64,000 nucleotides of DNA from contig NZ_JAMLDY010000013.1 in the NCBI RefSeq assembly GCF_024211255.1, positions 41,084-105,083 of the forward strand. Reading direction: 5' to 3'. Shown piece by piece: positions 8,308 through 17,700 of this stretch. Source of the DNA: Sphingomonas liriopis (GTDB lineage: Bacteria; Pseudomonadota; Alphaproteobacteria; Sphingomonadales; Sphingomonadaceae). Position 1 is the first letter of the stretch; each line of letters starts with the position of its first letter. The notes under the pieces are model-generated. The model was not told the origin of the DNA, did no database searches, and was given only the letters and a program-made list of their open reading frames with translations. A program made the position numbers and the translations under genes.

Positions 8308-9366
8308 GTGGACGCTACACGCTCTTGCCCCGATCCCGCGCATGTCGCCCCCGCGCTGCTCGCCTGGTACGACCGTCACCGCCGCGCGCTGCCGTGGCGC
8401 GCGCTGCCGGGGGAGGTGGCGGATCCCTATCGCGTCTGGCTGTCGGAGGTGATGCTCCAGCAGACGACGGTCGCCGCGGTGCGGCCGCGATTCGAAGGCT
8501 GGGTGGCGCGCTGGCCCGACTTCGCGAGCCTCGCCGCGGCGGACGAGGCGGAGGTGATGGCCGCCTGGGCGGGGCTCGGCTATTATGCCCGCGCGCGCAA
8601 TCTGGTCGCGGCGGCGAAGGCGGTGGTCGCCGATCATGGCGGCGCCTTTCCGGCGGACGAGGCGACGCTGCGCACGCTGCCGGGGCTGGGCGCTTATACC
8701 GCGGCGGCGGTGGCGGCGATCGCCTTCGGGAGCCGTGCGGTGGTGGTCGATGCCAATGTCGAGCGCGTCGTCGCGCGGCTGTTCGCGATTGGCGAAGCCC
8801 TGCCCGGCGCGCGTGTCGCGATCCGCGCCGCCGCCGACCGGATCACCCCCGACGCACGCGCCGGCGACTTCGCGCAGGCGATGATGGACCTCGGCTCGGG
8901 CATCTGCACGGTGAAGACGCCGTCGTGCCTGCTGTGCCCCCTGCAGGACGAATGCCTGGCATTCCGCGAAGGCGCGCCCGAGCGATTGCCGGTCAAGGCG
9001 GCGAAGAAGGCGCGGCCACAGCGCTACGGCACGATCTTCTGGCTGCAACGCGGTGGCGAGGTGCTGCTGGTGCGGCGGCCGGGCAAGGGGCTTCTTGGGG
9101 GCATGCGCGCGCTGCCGACCGGGCCGTGGGTCGATGCGGTGCCGGGACTTGCCGAACCGCCGGTCGTCGCCGACTGGCGGTTGCGCAACGCGACCGTCGC
9201 GCACGGTTTCACCCATTTCGACATCGAACTGGCGCTTGCCGTCGCCACGACGGACGCGCATCACGATGGGATGGGAGAATGGTGGCCGATCGCGGACCTC
9301 GACCGCGCCGGACTGCCGACGCTGTTCGCCAAGGCGGCCGCCGCGGTGATGAGGAGAGACGGATGA
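8308..9366 (+). CDS. mutY: A/G-specific adenine DNA glycosylase MutY
   Basis: A 352-residue base-excision repair enzyme removing adenine opposite 8-oxoguanine. Seen: catalytic Glu47 in SEVMLQQT; helix-hairpin-helix LPGLGAYTAAAVAAIAFG at 124-141; catalytic Asp148 in VVVDANVERV; a [4Fe-4S] loop with Cys200, Cys207, Cys210 and Cys216; and a C-terminal Nudix-like domain for 8-oxoG recognition with VAHGFTHFDIEL. The start is GTG 8308-8310 with only a weak ribosome site. Its stop overlaps the next gene's ATG (ATGA), so translation is coupled to the serine hydrolase and then nudC, a possible oxidative-damage sanitation operon. Confidence 0.96.
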   Translation: MDATRSCPDPAHVAPALLAWYDRHRRALPWRALPGEVADPYRVWLSEVMLQQTTVAAVRPRFEGWVARWPDFASLAAADEAEVMAAWAGLGYYARARNLVAAAKAVVADHGGAFPADEATLRTLPGLGAYTAAAVAAIAFGSRAVVVDANVERVVARLFAIGEALPGARVAIRAAADRITPDARAGDFAQAMMDLGSGICTVKTPSCLLCPLQDECLAFREGAPERLPVKAAKKARPQRYGTIFWLQRGGEVLLVRRPGKGLLGGMRALPTGPWVDAVPGLAEPPVVADWRLRNATVAHGFTHFDIELALAVATTDAHHDGMGEWWPIADLDRAGLPTLFAKAAAAVMRRDG

Positions 9367-10727
9367 AGCGAATTCACGGAATCGTCGGACTGGGCCTTGC
9401 GGGCTTACTCGCCACCGCGGCGATCGGCGGACAGGCGCTGCGCCAGAATACGCCGATGCCAGCGCCGGCACAGGCGACGGGCACTATCGATACGCTCGGC
9501 CGTGCGGTGCTGCCGACCACGCAAGCCTTGCTCGACGGCTATGTCCGCGAGGGCAAGATGCCTGGCATCGTCGCCGCGTTCGGCGTCGGCGATCGCCCGA
9601 CGCTGTTCGTCGAGGCCGGCCGGATCGCGACCGACGCCGGCGCCGCGCAGGCGACGCCCGACAGCCTGTGGCGCGTCTATTCGATGACCAAGCCGGTCAC
9701 CGCGATGGCGGCGATGATCCTGATCGAGGAAGGCAAGATCGGCCTCGACGATCCCGTCTCGAAATACATTCCCGCCTTCGCGACGATGAAGGTCGCGACC
9801 AACCCGCAGGCGAGCCTCGCCAGCGTGCCCGCGGTGCGGCCGATCACGGTGCGCATGCTGCTGACGCATACCTCGGGCCTTACCTACAACATCATCGCCA
9901 AGGGCGCGCTGCTCAAGGAATACGAGCGATTGGGCATCCTGCCCGCCGCGATCAACGCGCAGGTCGAGCCGCTGGCGCGCCGCAGCCGCCCGGCGACGCT
10001 GGCGGCGTTCGCCGACCGCGTCGCGCAGGCGCCGCTGATCGCGCAGCCGGGAACCCAGTGGAATTATTCGGTCGGCCTCGACGTGATGGGCCGCGTGATC
10101 GAGGTGGCGAGCGGCATGCCGTTCGACCGCTTCGTCAACACGCGCATCTTCGCGCCGCTGAAAATGACGTCGAGCTACTGGACGGTGCCGCAGGCGGAGG
10201 TGGCGCGGTTCGCCACCAATTATACCTTCGTCGGCGATGCGTTGAGCCCGCTCGATCCGGCGGCGACCTCGGTCTATCTCCAGCCGCCGAGCTTTCCCTA
10301 TGGCGGCGCGGGGCTGGTGGCGTCGGCGCGCGACTACGACCGCTTCCTCCACATGCTCGCCGATGGAGGCACGCTCGACGGCGTGCGGATCATGAAGCCC
10401 GAGACGGTGCGGCTCGCCATGTCGAACCTGCTGCCCGCGGGCGTCAGCTTCGGCGGGGTCGGCGGCGCGACCGGCGGTGCGGCGGCGAATGCGACGCCGA
10501 TGGGGTTCGGCGCGGGCGGGTCGGTCTATCTCGCCGACGGGCCGGGCGGCACGCCGTCGAAGGGCACCTATGGCTGGGGCGGCGCGGCGGGCACGGTCGC
10601 CTTCGTCGATCCGGTCAAGAAGATCCGCGGCACGATCATGGTCAATTACTTCCCCGCCGATCGCTGGCCGGTGCGGCAGGAGACGGTACGGGCGCTCGCC
10701 ACCGATCTGTCGCGGTTCCGGCGATGA
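9363..10727 (+). CDS. Beta-lactamase-family serine hydrolase (class C-like), exported
   Basis: A 454-residue protein with a signal peptide (hydrophobic residues 7-24). The serine beta-lactamase/PBP fold is shown by SMTK with nucleophile Ser107 and Lys110, a tyrosine motif in WNYSVGLDV, and a C-terminal GGAAGT region replacing the usual KTG-like motif. Known members act as esterases, D-amino peptidases or PBP-like hydrolases; resistance activity cannot be inferred. Start ATG 9363-9365 overlaps the mutY stop by four bases, and its own stop overlaps nudC in the same way. Confidence 0.9.
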   Translation: MKRIHGIVGLGLAGLLATAAIGGQALRQNTPMPAPAQATGTIDTLGRAVLPTTQALLDGYVREGKMPGIVAAFGVGDRPTLFVEAGRIATDAGAAQATPDSLWRVYSMTKPVTAMAAMILIEEGKIGLDDPVSKYIPAFATMKVATNPQASLASVPAVRPITVRMLLTHTSGLTYNIIAKGALLKEYERLGILPAAINAQVEPLARRSRPATLAAFADRVAQAPLIAQPGTQWNYSVGLDVMGRVIEVASGMPFDRFVNTRIFAPLKMTSSYWTVPQAEVARFATNYTFVGDALSPLDPAATSVYLQPPSFPYGGAGLVASARDYDRFLHMLADGGTLDGVRIMKPETVRLAMSNLLPAGVSFGGVGGATGGAAANATPMGFGAGGSVYLADGPGGTPSKGTYGWGGAAGTVAFVDPVKKIRGTIMVNYFPADRWPVRQETVRALATDLSRFRR

Positions 10728-11605
10728 GCTTCGTTCCGGGCTTTACCGGCGGCACGCTCGACCGCGCCGACGCGCTGCGCCACGATCCCGCCGCGCTGTC
10801 GGCGAAGCTCGACTGGCGCGCGCGGCTGCTGGTGCTCGACGGGCTGACGCCGCAGGTGACCGATGATGGCCACCTCGCCTGGACCAGTCTCGCCGATCTT
10901 CCGCAAGAGGCGGAGGTGATCCTGCTCGGCCTCGACGCGCAGGACCGCGCGCACGTCGCCGCGCTGCTGCCGGCGAGCGGCGAGGGGACGACGCCGGCGA
11001 TGCGAAGCCCCGCGCTGATGACGATGCTGACGGCGTTGCAGCCGGGCGAGGCGGCGACCTATGCCGCGGCGCGCAGCCTGCTCGACTGGCATGCGCGGCA
11101 CCGCTTCTGCGCGCGCTGCGGATCGACGACGCATCTGTTCCGCGCCGGCTGGGGGCGGCAGTGCGACGCCTGCTACACCGAACATTTCCCGCGCGTCGAT
11201 CCGGTCGTCATCATGATCGCCGAACATGACGGCCGCGCGCTGCTCGGTCGCGGCAAGGGCTGGCCCGAGGGCCGCTATTCGGCACTCGCCGGGTTCCTCG
11301 AACCCGCCGAATCGGTCGAAGAAGCGGTCGCGCGCGAGATCCACGAGGAGGCGGGAGTGAGGGTCGGTGCCGTGCGCTATGTCGCCAGCCAGCCCTGGCC
11401 GTTCCCCTCGTCGCTGATGATCGCCTGCATCGGCGTGGCCGAGGACGACGCGCTGACTCTCGACACCAACGAGCTGGAGGATGCGATGTGGGTCCCGCGC
11501 GAGATGGTCCGCGCGGTACTGGCGGGCGAACCCGGCCCGTTCCTGCCGCCGCCACCCTATGCGATCGCGCACACGCTGCTGACGGTGTGGGCTGAGGGAA
11601 AATAA
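10724..11605 (+). CDS. nudC: NAD(+)/NADH pyrophosphatase NudC
   Basis: A 293-residue Nudix hydrolase cleaving NAD(H), or decapping NAD-capped RNA as shown for E. coli NudC. Seen: zinc ribbon with Cys129, Cys132, Cys147 and Cys150; the Nudix box at 190-212 (GFLEPAESVEEAV...REIHEEAG); and the NudC-specific SQPWPFPSS at 222-230. The first ATG overlaps the upstream stop (ATGA). It is the last gene before a large inverted repeat and converges on the GH130 gene. Confidence 0.95.
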   Translation: MSFVPGFTGGTLDRADALRHDPAALSAKLDWRARLLVLDGLTPQVTDDGHLAWTSLADLPQEAEVILLGLDAQDRAHVAALLPASGEGTTPAMRSPALMTMLTALQPGEAATYAAARSLLDWHARHRFCARCGSTTHLFRAGWGRQCDACYTEHFPRVDPVVIMIAEHDGRALLGRGKGWPEGRYSALAGFLEPAESVEEAVAREIHEEAGVRVGAVRYVASQPWPFPSSLMIACIGVAEDDALTLDTNELEDAMWVPREMVRAVLAGEPGPFLPPPPYAIAHTLLTVWAEGK

Positions 11606-11863
11606 GGTTTCACGCGAAGACGCAAAGACGCGCAGAAGAAGGGGCTTCGCGCGGAGGGGATGGTCGCTGGCGCAATGCGCCTCTCCCTCTCCAACCGTTC
11701 GTGCTGAGCCTGTCGAAGCACAGTGAGTCTCAATGCCCTTCGACAAGCTCAGGGCGAACGGTTGGTGGTACTTCGCGGGCTTCTCTCTTTGCGTTCTATG
11801 CGCCTCCGCGTCTCCGCGTGAATCAACCTTCTTCGCGTCTTAGCGTCTTCGCGTGAATCCAGC
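11606..11863. repeat. Composite inverted repeat (CGCGAAGACGC family), copy 2, with a nested palindrome
   Basis: Non-coding 258 bases between convergent nudC and the GH130 gene. The outer arms are TTTCACGCGAAGACGC near 11610 and GCGTCTTCGCGTGAAT near 11843. Inside lies a second palindrome at 11691-11765: CCAACCGTTCGTGCTGAGCC on the left and its near-complement CTCAGGGCGAACGGTTGG on the right, matching through the GACAAGCTCAG/CTGAGCCTGTC segment. The nested unit is a REP-like sequence widely seen in sphingomonads. It probably also terminates transcription from both sides. Confidence 0.75.
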
Positions 11864-13174
11864 TCACCGCATCGCCGCCAGCAACTTATCCAGCGGCGCG
11901 GTGGCGAAGCTCGTCATGTCGTCGGCCAGCGCATAGGGCAGCAGCAGCGTGCGCCCGCGCACCAGCCCACCGCACGAATAGACGACGTTCGGCACATAGC
12001 CGTCCCATGTCTCGCCGTCCGGCGCGATCAGCGGTTCCGCCATGCGGCCCAATACCTTGGTCGGATCGTCGCGATCGAGCAGCGCCGCGCCGATGCAATA
12101 GCTGCGCACCATGCCGACGCCGTGGGTCAGCACCAGCCAGCCCTCGTCGATCTCGATCGGGGATCCGCAATTGCCGATCTGGATGAATTCCCACGGATAT
12201 TGCGGCGTCATGATCCGCACCGGATCGGCCCAGGCGAGCGGCGTGTCGCTCGTCGCATACCACAGGTTTTCGTTGTCGTGGCGGAACAGCGCCGCGAACT
12301 TCCCGCCGACCTTGCGGGGGAACAGCGCCATGCCTTTGCCGGGCGCTACGGGGCCATCGACGGGATGCATGTGGAACAGACGGAAATCGTCGGTCTGCAT
12401 GACTTCCTGCCGCGCGCCCTCGGCGCTGACCGCGGTATAGCTGCCGAGATAGGTCTGCTGCCCGTCGTCGTCACGGAACTGCACCAGCCGCACGTCCTCG
12501 ATTCCCCGGCTCTGGCTTTCGACCACCGGAAACAGGACCGTCTCCGACGGATCGCGGGCATCGCGGCAGTTGAGCTGGACCAGCGCCTTGGCGCCGATCT
12601 GGCGGACCAGTTCGGGGTCGGGTTCCTCGATCACCGGTGGTACGCCTTGTGGTCCCGGCGGATCGATGACGAGGTCGTCGTCGTCCGGCCCCCAGGTGCC
12701 GGTGCGGAAGGTGACCGAGGACAGGTGCCCCTCGCCGATCCCGCGCAGCGACAGGACGAAGCGGATCGCGCCGTCGGCACAATCGCCCTGGTCGGGGTGC
12801 GGCACGATGCTGGGGTTGAACAGCGCCGCCGCCTCGAACGAATATTCGGCGCTGAAATAGCCGCCGATCAGCATCTTGCGGTTCTCGGGCAGGTCGGGAT
12901 CGAGTTTCAGCGGCTCGGCGACCTCCGCGAAGCGACGCAGCAGCAGCGCGGGGATCTCGCGATGGCGTGCGCCGAGCCCTTCGACGATCGTATCGACCAT
13001 CGCCACGATCTGGTTGTCGGGCAGCGCGAGCAGCCGCGCGACGATGCGGTCGCCGCGCGGTTGCCCCTCGACGCGGAACGGGTCTGGATCGCCGGGCAGG
13101 AACGGGCGGATCACCGTCCGCTTGGGATCGGGCAACAGGGTCGGTTCGAGGTGATGGACGAAAGACGCGGCCAA
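11864..13174 (-). CDS. Glycoside hydrolase/phosphorylase family 130 protein
   Basis: A 436-residue cytoplasmic protein resembling the GH130 five-bladed propeller enzymes: SAEYSFEAAALFNPSIVPHPDQ near residue 110, ESQSRGIEDVRLVQF in the middle, and CGSPIEIDEGWLVLTHGVG toward the C-terminus, which is the substrate-site Glu/Asp region of the family. Known members phosphorolyse or hydrolyse beta-mannosides such as beta-1,4-mannosyl-glucose or mannobiose; the exact substrate is not readable here. No signal peptide. It lies downstream of the DUF885 gene (90-base gap) on the same strand. Confidence 0.82.
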   Translation of the reverse strand: MAASFVHHLEPTLLPDPKRTVIRPFLPGDPDPFRVEGQPRGDRIVARLLALPDNQIVAMVDTIVEGLGARHREIPALLLRRFAEVAEPLKLDPDLPENRKMLIGGYFSAEYSFEAAALFNPSIVPHPDQGDCADGAIRFVLSLRGIGEGHLSSVTFRTGTWGPDDDDLVIDPPGPQGVPPVIEEPDPELVRQIGAKALVQLNCRDARDPSETVLFPVVESQSRGIEDVRLVQFRDDDGQQTYLGSYTAVSAEGARQEVMQTDDFRLFHMHPVDGPVAPGKGMALFPRKVGGKFAALFRHDNENLWYATSDTPLAWADPVRIMTPQYPWEFIQIGNCGSPIEIDEGWLVLTHGVGMVRSYCIGAALLDRDDPTKVLGRMAEPLIAPDGETWDGYVPNVVYSCGGLVRGRTLLLPYALADDMTSFATAPLDKLLAAMR

Positions 13175-13263
13175 ATGAGCCTCCAGCAGAACGCACGGGC
13201 GAGACGGCCCGGATCATGCCGCACCAGACGCGCGAAGGGCGGCTGTGGGTCCGCCGCGACGCG

Positions 13264-14580
13264 TCAGGAAATGTTGCCGACCGCCTCGCTGCGCATCCGC
13301 CCGGCGGCGAGCAGCCGCTGATGGACCGCGATGCGCTTGGTGCCACGCCGCGTGCCGACCGCATCGGCGATGGCGAGCCACGCCATCGCCTCGCCGACGC
13401 GGCTGGCGGGTTCCTGCGCGATGCGCGTCACTTCGGTATCGAAAGGGGCGAAATAGGCGGGCTCGCCCTGCCACGCGACCAGCCGCGCACGCGCTTCGTC
13501 GCGTGACCAGCCGTCGCGGTGCATGCCGAGATCGGCAAGCGCACGCGCGACGCGGAAGATCAGCCAGTGGAGGTGGCCGAGCAGCGCGTGCGGGTCGGCG
13601 AAGGCGCCGTCCGCCGCCGCCAGCGTCTCGGCATATATGCCCCAGCCCTCGACGAAGCTCGCCGCATAATCGATCCGCAGCGGATGCGGCGCGGCGATCC
13701 CCTCCAGCCCGAGCTGGATCATATGCCCGGGCAGCAGCTCGTGCGCGACGACGCTCGGCATCGTCCAGCGCGGGCGATCGCGCAGCCGGCGCAGATCGAC
13801 GATATAGCCGCCACGCTGCGTGGGAGTGGGGACAACGCGATAGCCGTTCCTGCCCGCGGCGAGCTCTGCGGGCGACAGGCCGCGCACGGTGACGTTGGTG
13901 CACCAGCCGGGCACCGGGCCGATCGTCGCGGCGACGCGGGATCGCGCGGCGGCGAGCAGCGCGGCCATGTCGGCGACCGCGGCGTCGGCGTCGGGGTAGA
14001 GGAAGCGTTCGTCGCGCCACAGCCGCGTATAGCGTTCGCCGATGCTGCCTTCGGTCATGCCGATCGCGGCAAAGGCCTGCGCGGCACGCGCGTGGAGACG
14101 GGCGAGCTCGCGCGTCAGCCGCGCTTGTGCGGCCTGCGGGGTGACGTCGCCGAGCGGACGGCGCAGCAGCAGCGCATAATGGCCGGGTGCGATCCGCGCG
14201 GCGGGGTCGATCGGGCGATAGCCGCCGCTGCGCCCGCGGGTGTTCGGGAGCGTCGCGAGCTGCGCATCGATTGCGAGGCCGGCACGCGCGGTGACGAGGT
14301 CTAGGCGTCGTGGTGGCGCCAGCGTCGCGGGGTCGAAGCCGGCGAGGCTGGCCAGTGCCTCGCCGGGCGGCAGTTGCTGTGCTTCGTCCAGCGCGATGCG
14401 GAGCGCGTCCGCCGGCACGCCTTGCGCCAGCGAGCGCGTGCTGGCGGCGATCATGCTCGCCCCTAGCCCAACCAGCACCGCCCGACGTCCCCTGCGAAGG
14501 CCGGCAGACGGCAGCGCGTCGGTGTCGCGCGACAACCTTTCGCCTGCCGGGCATGAGCCTTCCCCAATCTCCTCCGTCAT
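13264..14580 (-). CDS. DUF885 family peptidase-like protein, probable Tat substrate
   Basis: A 438-residue protein with a twin-arginine stretch LRRGRRAVLVGLG at about 28-40 followed by a hydrophobic segment ending in SLAQ, indicating Tat export. The DUF885 body carries the metallopeptidase-like HELLPGH at 280-286 and later EGWGIYAE and AMAWLAIADAVGT. Known: DUF885 proteins have an M32-like zincin fold and are presumed peptidases. The ATG at 14578-14580 has no ribosome site and lies in the terminal bases of a dispersed repeat (14576-14670). The true start may therefore be an alternative codon further in, or the long N-region may be read-through of the repeat. Confidence 0.8.
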   Translation of the reverse strand: MTEEIGEGSCPAGERLSRDTDALPSAGLRRGRRAVLVGLGASMIAASTRSLAQGVPADALRIALDEAQQLPPGEALASLAGFDPATLAPPRRLDLVTARAGLAIDAQLATLPNTRGRSGGYRPIDPAARIAPGHYALLLRRPLGDVTPQAAQARLTRELARLHARAAQAFAAIGMTEGSIGERYTRLWRDERFLYPDADAAVADMAALLAAARSRVAATIGPVPGWCTNVTVRGLSPAELAAGRNGYRVVPTPTQRGGYIVDLRRLRDRPRWTMPSVVAHELLPGHMIQLGLEGIAAPHPLRIDYAASFVEGWGIYAETLAAADGAFADPHALLGHLHWLIFRVARALADLGMHRDGWSRDEARARLVAWQGEPAYFAPFDTEVTRIAQEPASRVGEAMAWLAIADAVGTRRGTKRIAVHQRLLAAGRMRSEAVGNIS

Positions 14581-14670
14581 GCCGGACGTGTTCCGGCATC
14601 CACGGTTCCGCACCACCGACGCTCTCGGGTTCGCGGCCCGGTGGACCCCGGAACATGTCCGGGGTGACGG
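14576..14670. repeat. Dispersed inverted repeat (GTCATGCCGGAC...GTCCGGGGTGACG family), copy 1
   Basis: Left arm GTCATGCCGGACGTGTTCCG and right arm GGACCCCGGAACATGTCCGG followed by GGTGACGG, separated by about 45 bases. This is the same family as 24875-25019. It overlaps the annotated start codon of the DUF885 gene. Confidence 0.75.
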
Positions 14671-14719
14671 CGGATTTGGGCGAGGGCTGCGCGTCTCGCA
14701 AAGACTGGGGAACCCAGGG

Positions 14720-17700
14720 TCACCGCCCCACTGTCACCGCGTTGTTGAGCCGCGTCACCTCCGCCGCATCTCCCGCCAGTGCCACGCGGACCGTCAGGCC
14801 GGCAGGGTCGACCGGCGCCGTCAGCCGTACGCGGACGGTACGCGGTTGGAGGTCGTTCGGCGCGTCGATCGGTGGGATGGCGACGCTCGCCACCGTGCGG
14901 CCATCCGTCGTCACCAGCGTCGCGGTGCCGGCGCCCGAGGCGACCGACCCCAGTCCATGCACCGTCACGCTCACGCGCCGCCCCTGCACGACGACGTCGT
15001 CGCGGCCGATGCCGATGTCGGGGCGCGATTCGACGGGGGTCGCCGGGGTGAGCAACCGCGCCTCGATCACCGTGGTGGTGTGGGGGGCGAAGGCGACCTC
15101 CGTCCCGGTGCTGCGTTCGAACGCGACCGTCGCGGGCGTGCCGGCCGTCACCGTCCTGCCCTCGTCGCTGCTGGTGCCTGTCGTCACCCGCCACTGGCCG
15201 GCGGTGACGTTCCACGCCGTCATCGTCGCGCGCTGGGCGACATCGCTGGTGTTGTAGGCGATCACCTTGAACGCATCACGCGTCGCGCCGGGCATCAGGA
15301 TGGCGACTTGTTCCGCTGCGCCGGGCGTCGCGAACCGCCAGCTCACCGTATTGCCCGGCCACGTCTGGTTGCGGCGTAGCGCGATGCCGCCGAGCCGCTC
15401 GCGCTGGAGGATATCGTTGGGCTGGTCGACGCGGTCGGACCACCAATGGCCCTCGGTGTACATATATTGGTGCTGTGCCTTGTCGACGTACGCGTCGGCG
15501 TGCAGCGCGGCGAGGATCGCGGTGTCGCCGGTCGTCGCCCAGGCGGCGTAGCGCGTGAAGGGATCGCTTCCCGCCGCCTTGGCGATCCGGTCGCGCAGGG
15601 CTTTGCCGCCCGGCATCAGGTCGAAGGCGTTCTCGTTGAACTCGGCGAGGCCGTTGCCCGACGCGCCGAGCCGTCCCGCGATCGGACGGAGATATTTGGC
15701 ATCGCCGGTGAAGCGCCACGCCGCCCACGCGCCCTGCAACGGCGTCGACACGCCGCCGCCGTCGCCGGTGCGCACCGCGTCGCTGTCCCACTGGATTTCG
15801 TTGGGATAGCGCCACGTTCCGTCCGGCGCTTGCGTGCCATGCGCCATCCAGCCGTCGATCACGCCGGTCACCATCTCGCGTACCGCGGCATTGCCGTTGT
15901 ACAGGCCGAGCAGGATCGGCCCGTGCAGCACGGTGAAACTGTACGGTTTCTGCCACGCGAAGGCGCCGCCGCGATACGCCTTGCGCCCACCGTACCAGTT
16001 GGTCGCGAAATGCATGTGGCCGGCGGGGTTCTTCAGGATCACGCCCTGCAGCGCGCGCGTCGTCGCCATGATCCGCTCGATCGCCTTGGGCTCGCCCCAG
16101 TTGAGGTAGAGCCGCTGCGCGTCCGAGTTGAGCCCCTCCTCATACGCATGCAGTTCGTCGGTGGTGATATAGCCGAGGCCGTTCACCCGCATGCCATTGG
16201 CATAGACCGCATCCGACACCGCGCGCAGCGAGGCGTTCACCTTGTCGGGCTCGACGCCCATCAGCGCGAGGCCGGGCCATTGCTGGGTCAGGTCGGTGTC
16301 GTCGGAGATGCCGCCTCCGAAATCGCCATAGGGCACCTGCCGGTGGTCGATCCACCACGTCACGAAGTCGCGCGTGATCTTGAGGTCGTCGAGCTGGCGC
16401 GCTGCCCATGCGGGAACGCCGGCGGGGATTGGCGGCAGCGTCACGGTGGGCATGTTCTCGGGCCGGTAGTTGATATCCGCCCAATAGGCGCGGCCCTGCA
16501 CGTGATCGGGATCGACGCGCAGCAGGTCGGAGATATCGGCGAAGACGCGCCGGTACAGCGCCTCGCGCTTCGACGCGGTATGTTCCTCGACGAGGAAGCC
16601 CCAATTGTCGCGCACCTGGTTGAAGCGGTCGGCGACATGCTCCTCTACCGCCTCGGCGCGCGGCTTGAAGACGAGGCGGAGCTTCGCGCCGTTCAGGCTC
16701 TGCGCGTCGAAGTCGGGCGCGGCGGACGCGATCGTCAGGTACAGGCCGTCGTTCGACAGGATGCGGTCGCGCAGGTCCAGCCACAAGGTCCGCGCCTCGC
16801 CGGGGCGGACCGACACCGACAGATCGATCATCGCGCGCGCCGGCCAGATCGGATCGGCGACGCGGATGTTGAGCGCGATGAGGCCGCGCGCGTCGGGCTG
16901 GGCCTTGAGCGCCGGAATGTCGATCGCGATTCCGTCGAGTCCGTCGTGGATGTTCTGCCAGCCATAATCCCAGGCGCGCGCCAGAGGCTTGTCGGGATAG
17001 GCATCGCCGAAGCTCGCCGGGATCAGGACATGGACGATCGGCTTGCCCGGCGCCCGTTCGACCGCCGCGGTCGCCCCCGCCGCGCCCGCGCCGACCGCGA
17101 CCTTCATCCCCGCGGACGGCATCGTCAGCACCGTCGCGCGCTCGTCGGCGGGAAAACGGCCGGCGATATAGGCGTTGAGCGGGGCGAGGCTCGCGAGTCT
17201 GGGCGAGGCGCTGGCGTCGATCGTATAGGCGAGCTTGAAGCTGCCCGCCGGCTCGGGCGCGGTGCCGACGTCATAGGCCCAGAATTCCTGGATCGGCTGC
17301 TCCTGCATCACGTTGGTGAAGCTGAGCACGCCGCCGGTATGCGGTGCCACCGCATCGACGCTGCGCACCACGCCCTTCGCCCGCGTCGCGACCGTCGTGC
17401 CGTTCCAGCCGAGCGTGCCATAGGCGGCACCACGGATCTCGACCCGGTTGAAGCGCTGGCCCTCGGGAACGGTCAGGTCATACCGCTTGCCGCCTTCGAC
17501 GTAGACGTTCCAGTCGGGCAGCTCGAAATAATCGTCGCGGCCGGGCAGTTTCGACCGGTTGTAGACGCCGGGCCAGGTCGTCTCGGCGATGCCATCGACG
17601 CCCTTGTACATCCATTGTTTCAGGTCCTTCGCATCGGCGAACTCGATGCGGCGGACGCTCGTCACGGGATCGGCGAGCACCGGCGGGGCGCTCTTGTCCC

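Noticed and set aside
8325..9362. Possible N-terminal fusion partner of the serine hydrolase
   Set aside because: The frame runs open through mutY, but the product there is a shadow; the hydrolase has its own ATG and signal peptide at 9363.
9363..10727. Antibiotic-resistance beta-lactamase
   Set aside because: The SMTK motif shows the fold only; the missing canonical KTG-type motif and the family's broad esterase/peptidase roles do not support a resistance call.
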